64,000 nt of DNA from Lepiota brunneoincarnata (taxonomy: Eukaryota > Basidiomycota > Agaricomycetes > Agaricales > Agaricaceae). The translations under genes were made by a program, and so were the position numbers. The stretch lies in the NCBI GenBank assembly GCA_023014365.1, contig JAEBUN010000009.1, forward strand, positions 496,001 to 560,000. The letters are read 5' to 3'. The first letter of the stretch is position 1. Every line of letters starts with the position of its first letter. Under the pieces are notes generated by a model. The model searched no databases, had not been told where the DNA came from, and worked only from the letters and a program-made list of their open reading frames with translations. Positions 59,323 through 64,000 of this stretch are shown here, in pieces.

Positions 59323-62300
59323 CCGAAGCAGATATAGAGGAGCGAACTACTTCACCAGGTCCTACGGGTCGATCGAAACGACGCTCGCGATCGCGGTCCC
59401 GCTCAAGGGGCTCTAGGGATTTCAAGTCCAAGGCGCGAAACCTACAGTCTCCCATACCCCCCTCTGCTACCGGTGACTCTTCACAGGACGACGAGGAGCC
59501 ACCAGTACCAATTCCACTACCCATAGCTCTTCCCGTTGTCCCTCCACTACTCTCTCCCATCCCAAACCACCTCGCCGCCCTCCAGAATTCTCGCTTCCTC
59601 CGCTCGCCGACTCCCGACCCCTCTATGTTCTACCCAGGCACCTCTCCACCGACCCCAATACCACTTCCCACTCTCGAGGCCCTGCAAAAGGGTCTGTTCC
59701 GTTCGAATAGCGCAAATGGTGCCGCTGCAGGTCGCAGACAAGCGTTGGCCAAACTGACGGGTGGCACTGACACCTATGATCCCTCTCCTTCCCCAACACC
59801 ACCACCTTTTCACGGCAAGCTCTCACGGAACAACACCGTGTCCGGCGGTGAACGGATCGCCGCTCGACAGATGTTGCTCACACGGTTAAACGGACGTCTT
59901 GCCAAGGAGGCGGAAGCGGAGGCGAGTGGTAATGAAGAGAGGGGAGCACCATCACCTACACCTCGGCGGCGGAGACGGCGGTCTCGGAGAGGTTCACTGA
60001 GTGCTACTGTGGCCAATGCCGGGATCTCTGACTCTGAAGCAGGCAATACATCTACTGATACACCCGTTCCTCCTAACCCCCTACAACCTCATGGTTTCGA
60101 GACCTTTGCAGAGCTGCGTGCGCAATCAGCGACTCCTATACAGGCCTCAAGCCTGAATCAGAGTGACGAGCGTGTGGCGGAGGTTCCTCCGGGAATGATG
60201 GGTACTGCGGATGCCGTCAGCTCAAGGCCGTTTGAATCTGCCCGGCGGCGGAGTGTTCTAGTGGAGGAGGACGAAGAGGACGAGGGTGACAAGCAGCAGC
60301 AACAGCAACAGCATCAGCATCAATATACCTCACAACTCAGATACCAAGGCCTACCAAGTACGCCACCGCGAATACCACCGCAGATTGCTATTACTCGTGC
60401 ACCACATTCTTCAGATGCGCCTTCACAAGCCTCGACAGATTCAGGAGTAATGTCCGGTGCAGTTGGTGTTCCAGTCTTTCTCAGTCAACAGGCTCCTTCG
60501 AGAAATGACCTGTTCCCAACAAGTCCGTTTACTACCCCATTGAAGGAAAGACCAACTGAAGAAGAGGAGGAACAAGTGTTGTATCATCATGATAATTATC
60601 GAGCGAGAATGCCATATTCCGCTGCCCCCTATTCTGCCAATAACACGGATGCCGACGGGAGGGAGATTAGCTGGGTCGGGGAGCCTGGTGTGTATATCCC
60701 CCACCTGTTTGACCGATATATGCTCACTTATTCCGATGCAATCACAGTACCCATCATGATTGAAAGTGATACCGATGATGATGCTGACGACGATGATATG
60801 CCACCACCTGAGGATAAAGGACCAGAGAGGGATGGTGCCTTCGAGGAAGAAGAGATTCCCCTCTCACCCACATCTTCTCAGCACGACGCAGCACAACATG
60901 ATACGTCGTCTTCCCCTCAAGTCTCTTCCCAGAGTCTGGTTGTTGAATCTGAGCTCTCACCGGAACGACGTCCTACTCAAGTGTCCTCTTCTCCATCGTC
61001 CGTTACCGCTCTCTCCTCGTCACAGTCTCCGGATGATTCTAGAATGTCCCCACAATCGTACCCTACAAGATTATCAGCCGCCTCAAGGATCCAAGGTAGT
61101 GACAAATCTCCCTTAACAGGAGATGAGTGGGAGGAGCAGTCATCATCGACCAAGCGAAATGGGGACACCAGTTCACCACAGAGTACCTGGGAGAGGGTCA
61201 AAAACACTTTCGCGAGGGCAGGGATCTTCCGGGCGCCGATCACGTTCCAACAGTATTGCTGCAAGAGACCGAAGGGATAACGTTGAGTCGAGTGTCAGCC
61301 GGGAGAGTGGGGCGAGCTTGACGAGCGCAAAAATTGAGAAAGTCGGTGAAGGACCTGTGCAACAGTTACAAGCTCCACCGCTCATGCAAACGCCCTCGGC
61401 TTCTGCCTCGATACTTTCCCTCTCACCCCATACCCATGCGCCACCTCGCAGCGGGCCCTCGCCAATACCACCAGCGACGTCAGCAGATTTGGCAAGGTAT
61501 CAGAATGCGAAATTGTTCCCTTTCCCGGGCATCCAGAAGTTGGAAGAGATGCAACGAAACCGGGCCAGGGCCGCCGGAATAGGAGGTGCTTCATTGTCGA
61601 CACCTGACATTACTATCGGGGCGTCGGGCATGGGTGACGAGGATCAACCACCATTATCAGCTAGCTCTTTTAACAACACCTCAGGACATACTCCAGAGAT
61701 GACGAGGGAAAGGAAGTTGTCACACCAGGCATCGGATACGAGGTTGCTAACCAAGTTCAATAGCGGAAGCCCTGGTAATGGTGCTCCGGTTAGCCCCTCG
61801 TTGATGATGACACCATCAAACTCACATACGGAGTATATTGACGTGATGCCTTCATCTTCGCAGAATGGGAAGATTTCGAAGCTACCGATGACATTGCCTG
61901 GCGTGAAGCAGTGGTTGAGCAAGAATAATCGCAAGCTGTTCTCCTCTGCATCGTCATCCTCTACGCCACAAACCTCAAATTCCTCCGCACCCACGGTCGC
62001 GAGTGTGGGTACCGATTCGGGGTTCGGCCCATCACCGAATACTGAGAGGACCAAGAATGGGAATAAGAAACCTTCGTTGTCAGACCTTTTGAAGAAGAGA
62101 GGAAGCGAGCTGGGTGCAGATTGGGAGGATATTGGGTCCACACCGGTCAGCGCAAACGGTGACTATCCATACTTGCCTCCCCAGCCCAGCACGACTGCGA
62201 CTGCACCTGTGACAAAAGCGACACCTTCGTCATCATCGTCAGATTCGAACGACAAGTCACGCGAGCCGATGCAGAAGGCGCCTAGCAATAGCATCGGCAA

Positions 62301-64000
62301 GACGGGTTCACATATGGACACGGAAAAGACGCCTAAAGCGAAGAAGATCACACCCCTGGATCTACAGAAGTCGACATACCTTCATGTGGATGAATCACCT
62401 TCACCGCTCTCAAATCTGCCCTCTCGTTCAGATCCCCTTCTTTCACCCACACCAGACCCATCTTCGTCATTAAGTGATTATCCCCTACGCTCAACCTCAC
62501 AGTCATCTTCCAATTCATCACAGTATTCCATAATACCCCAAGGCTCGGTTATCATCGACCGGTTGGACGAGAGCCTTGCTCGGGGATCGAGAAACCCATT
62601 CCTGACCTCCGCTATCGATGACCCCCTAAGGAAACCAGTGTTTACGTGGCCCGTGCTCCAAGTCGTCAACCAAAGGACAGTGAAGGATCGCTTCCTGTTC
62701 CTCTTCAACGACCTTTTAGTCATCGCAAAACCGGTATTTTCTCCGCACGAAAATCTGGTTGATTTCAAGCCAAGTCCACCGGACCGGAAGTACATTGTGA
62801 AGAATGTGGTGTTGTTGAAGGACACACGATTCCGTCCCGAGCGTGTCGATACCACCCCGAAAAGCCCTTCACAATCACCACCTGCCAAGAACCCCGTGAT
62901 CAAGGCGTTCGTGACGCAATTTGCGAAGGATCCAGAGGCCGCAATCAAATTGTTCTTGTTCAAGAGCAAACCACTAGAGGATCCGATGAAGCTTGGGCAG
63001 TTCCTCTTCCGCACCGTAGAATTGGATAGAGCACGAATGGGAGACTACCTGGCAAGGAGAGCGCACAAGGCAGAGTTAAAGGCGTACTTGGACAGCTTTG
63101 GTTTTGTGGGTACCAGGGTGGACAGGGCACTGCGAGTGTTCCTTCTCTCGGTGAATGTACCATTGCTAAACTCTGGAGCGTTGGACTATCTGTTGGACGT
63201 TTTTGCTTCGCGCTGGTATGATGCCAATGCGAGATTTGTTGCATATGACAGGGATATGGCGATTAGGGTTGTACGCGCACTTGTCAGGCTGAACAAGTTG
63301 CTCCATGGTGACGTCGTGCAAGACCCTGGGCCGACTGCTTATCCCCTAGAGGACGTCCCATGCAAAGACTTTGTGGAACATTTAAGGCGGGGGGATCCAA
63401 GATACCTCATTCCGGATGAGCTCCTGGAGGATCTTTATGATTCTATCCGGCGGGAGAGGTTGTGTCAAGCACGTTGTCCTGGTGATGGGGACGCTCCTGA
63501 CATTACGATTGTCGTGCGTCGACCCGTCCCTTCTCGGTTGACGTATAAAATCCAATCGGAGCCCATTGTCCTCCGCATCCCCCAACCCGACCCCCAGTTC
63601 ACTATTCACCTGGAGGGCCAAGACCTCCAATTCGAGCCTTGCGTACTCAGCTTTGCCAAGTCCTCGGAGGTCTCATTCCGTGTAATGGGCATGTCTCTCG
63701 GGTCGAAAACTATGATCATGTGTCGCTCTGGTCCTAATGCTGTTAGGTATACGGGCCTCCCACTCAGTAACACACTGGTCGTAGAGCGCGCCTTTATGCG
63801 CAACACCTTCCAGATCGCATTCACCGATCATTTGACAACGAAGAGGAGGTACATGTTCAGTGTTGACGATCCGGTCTGGGCAGTCAACCTACGCCGATCG
63901 ATCGAGAGTGCTTCTTCCGCGTCTGCTGCTATTCCTACCGCATCGCCAGAAGCTGCAAAGTTCCTGAGAGTTGCCGAGCAAGTAGCTTTCAAGGTGTTGC
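59052..64000 (+). CDS. SEC7/PH-domain Arf guanine nucleotide exchange factor (3'-truncated by window)
   Basis: Activator of Arf-type GTPases, probably at the plasma membrane (Yel1/IQSEC-like by domain order). The first about 1,150 residues are low-complexity, Ser/Pro-rich and probably disordered, with a Pro-Glu repeat (59285-59330), RSRSRSRS, and a Gln/His tract (60290-60325). A PH-like part (FTWPVLQVVNQRTVKDRFLF LFNDLLVIAKPV) precedes SEC7: LEDPMKLGQFLFRTVELDRA RMGDYLARR, YLDSFGFVGTRVDRALRVFL LSVNVP, and the catalytic-loop region near 63230-63420. A further PH-like part follows (RFVYTGLP-type near 63750) and continues past the window. A one-base break at 61221-61226 separates WERVKNTFARAG from GRRSRSNSIAARDRRDN. 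Confidence 0.85.
59285..59330 (+). repeat. Pro-Glu coding repeat
   Basis: Short tandem repeat of ccagag/ccaga giving alternating Pro-Glu, inside the disordered part of the SEC7 protein. Likely slippage-prone and length-variable. Confidence 0.8.
60290..60325 (+). repeat. CAG/CAA-rich Gln-His repeat
   Basis: Trinucleotide tract cagcagcaacagcaacagcatcagcat coding for Gln and His, inside the disordered part of the SEC7 protein. Confidence 0.8.

Noticed and set aside
1..64000. Transposons, CRISPR arrays, tRNA or rRNA genes, horizontally acquired island
   Set aside because: None seen by eye: no long terminal or inverted repeats, no tRNA-like clover leaf in the gaps, and intron-rich fungal gene structure throughout.

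Overview
The window looks like nuclear DNA of a basidiomycete fungus, most likely an agaricomycete. It has dense genes on both strands, many 45-65 nt GT-AG introns in nearly every gene, and gene families typical of that group (DUF6533 seven-helix protein, Zn2Cys6 factor with a coiled coil, DUF1746 protein). I saw no prokaryotic, viral, organellar or CRISPR features and no intact transposon.

Layout. 0.35-4.2 kb: Zn2Cys6 transcription factor. 4.84-5.01 kb: decayed copy of part of NSA2. 5.75-6.80 kb (-): intact-length ribosome-biogenesis gene NSA2, divergent from YIP1 (6.95-7.91 kb, +). 8.0-19.0 kb (-): one very large gene, CSF1/BLTP1 bridge-like lipid transfer protein, divergent from a small twin-CX9C gene. 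19.6-22.1 kb (-): a DUF1746 (Dsc4-like) gene and a four-helix membrane protein. 22.9-24.2 kb: DUF6533 seven-helix protein. 24.5-27.4 kb: HDA1-type histone deacetylase with an Arb2 domain. 27.5-39.8 kb: two large paralogous membrane-anchored amidohydrolases (-), each divergently paired with a nucleotide-excision-repair gene (ERCC1/RAD10 at 31.3 kb; TFIIH subunit SSL1/p44 at 40.1 kb), with an unidentified PIP-box-like nuclear protein gene between them. 42.8-44.7 kb: NIPA-type magnesium transporter. 45.4-47.1 kb: TCP11/SOK1 protein. 48.5-51.3 kb: phenylalanine ammonia-lyase. 51.4-57.1 kb (-): MFS transporter, mitochondrial cation-diffusion facilitator and iron-type alcohol dehydrogenase (maleylacetate-reductase-like). 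57.4-58.6 kb: flavin-reductase-like protein. 59.05 kb to the window end: SEC7/PH Arf-GEF, truncated by the window.

Most genes are housekeeping: ribosome biogenesis, ER/Golgi traffic, lipid transfer, chromatin, DNA repair, Arf signalling. The PAL - MFS - Fe-ADH/maleylacetate reductase - flavin reductase stretch could be an aromatic-metabolism neighbourhood (inference only). The most interesting observations are: the amidohydrolase paralogs, which seem to carry a second, metal-ligand-less amidohydrolase half; the NSA2 gene structure (a start codon alone in exon 1, then a 6-nt microexon) with a decayed partial copy nearby; and at least eight single-base frame breaks inside conserved coding regions, many at short homopolymers, which point to consensus indels that would break automatic gene models.
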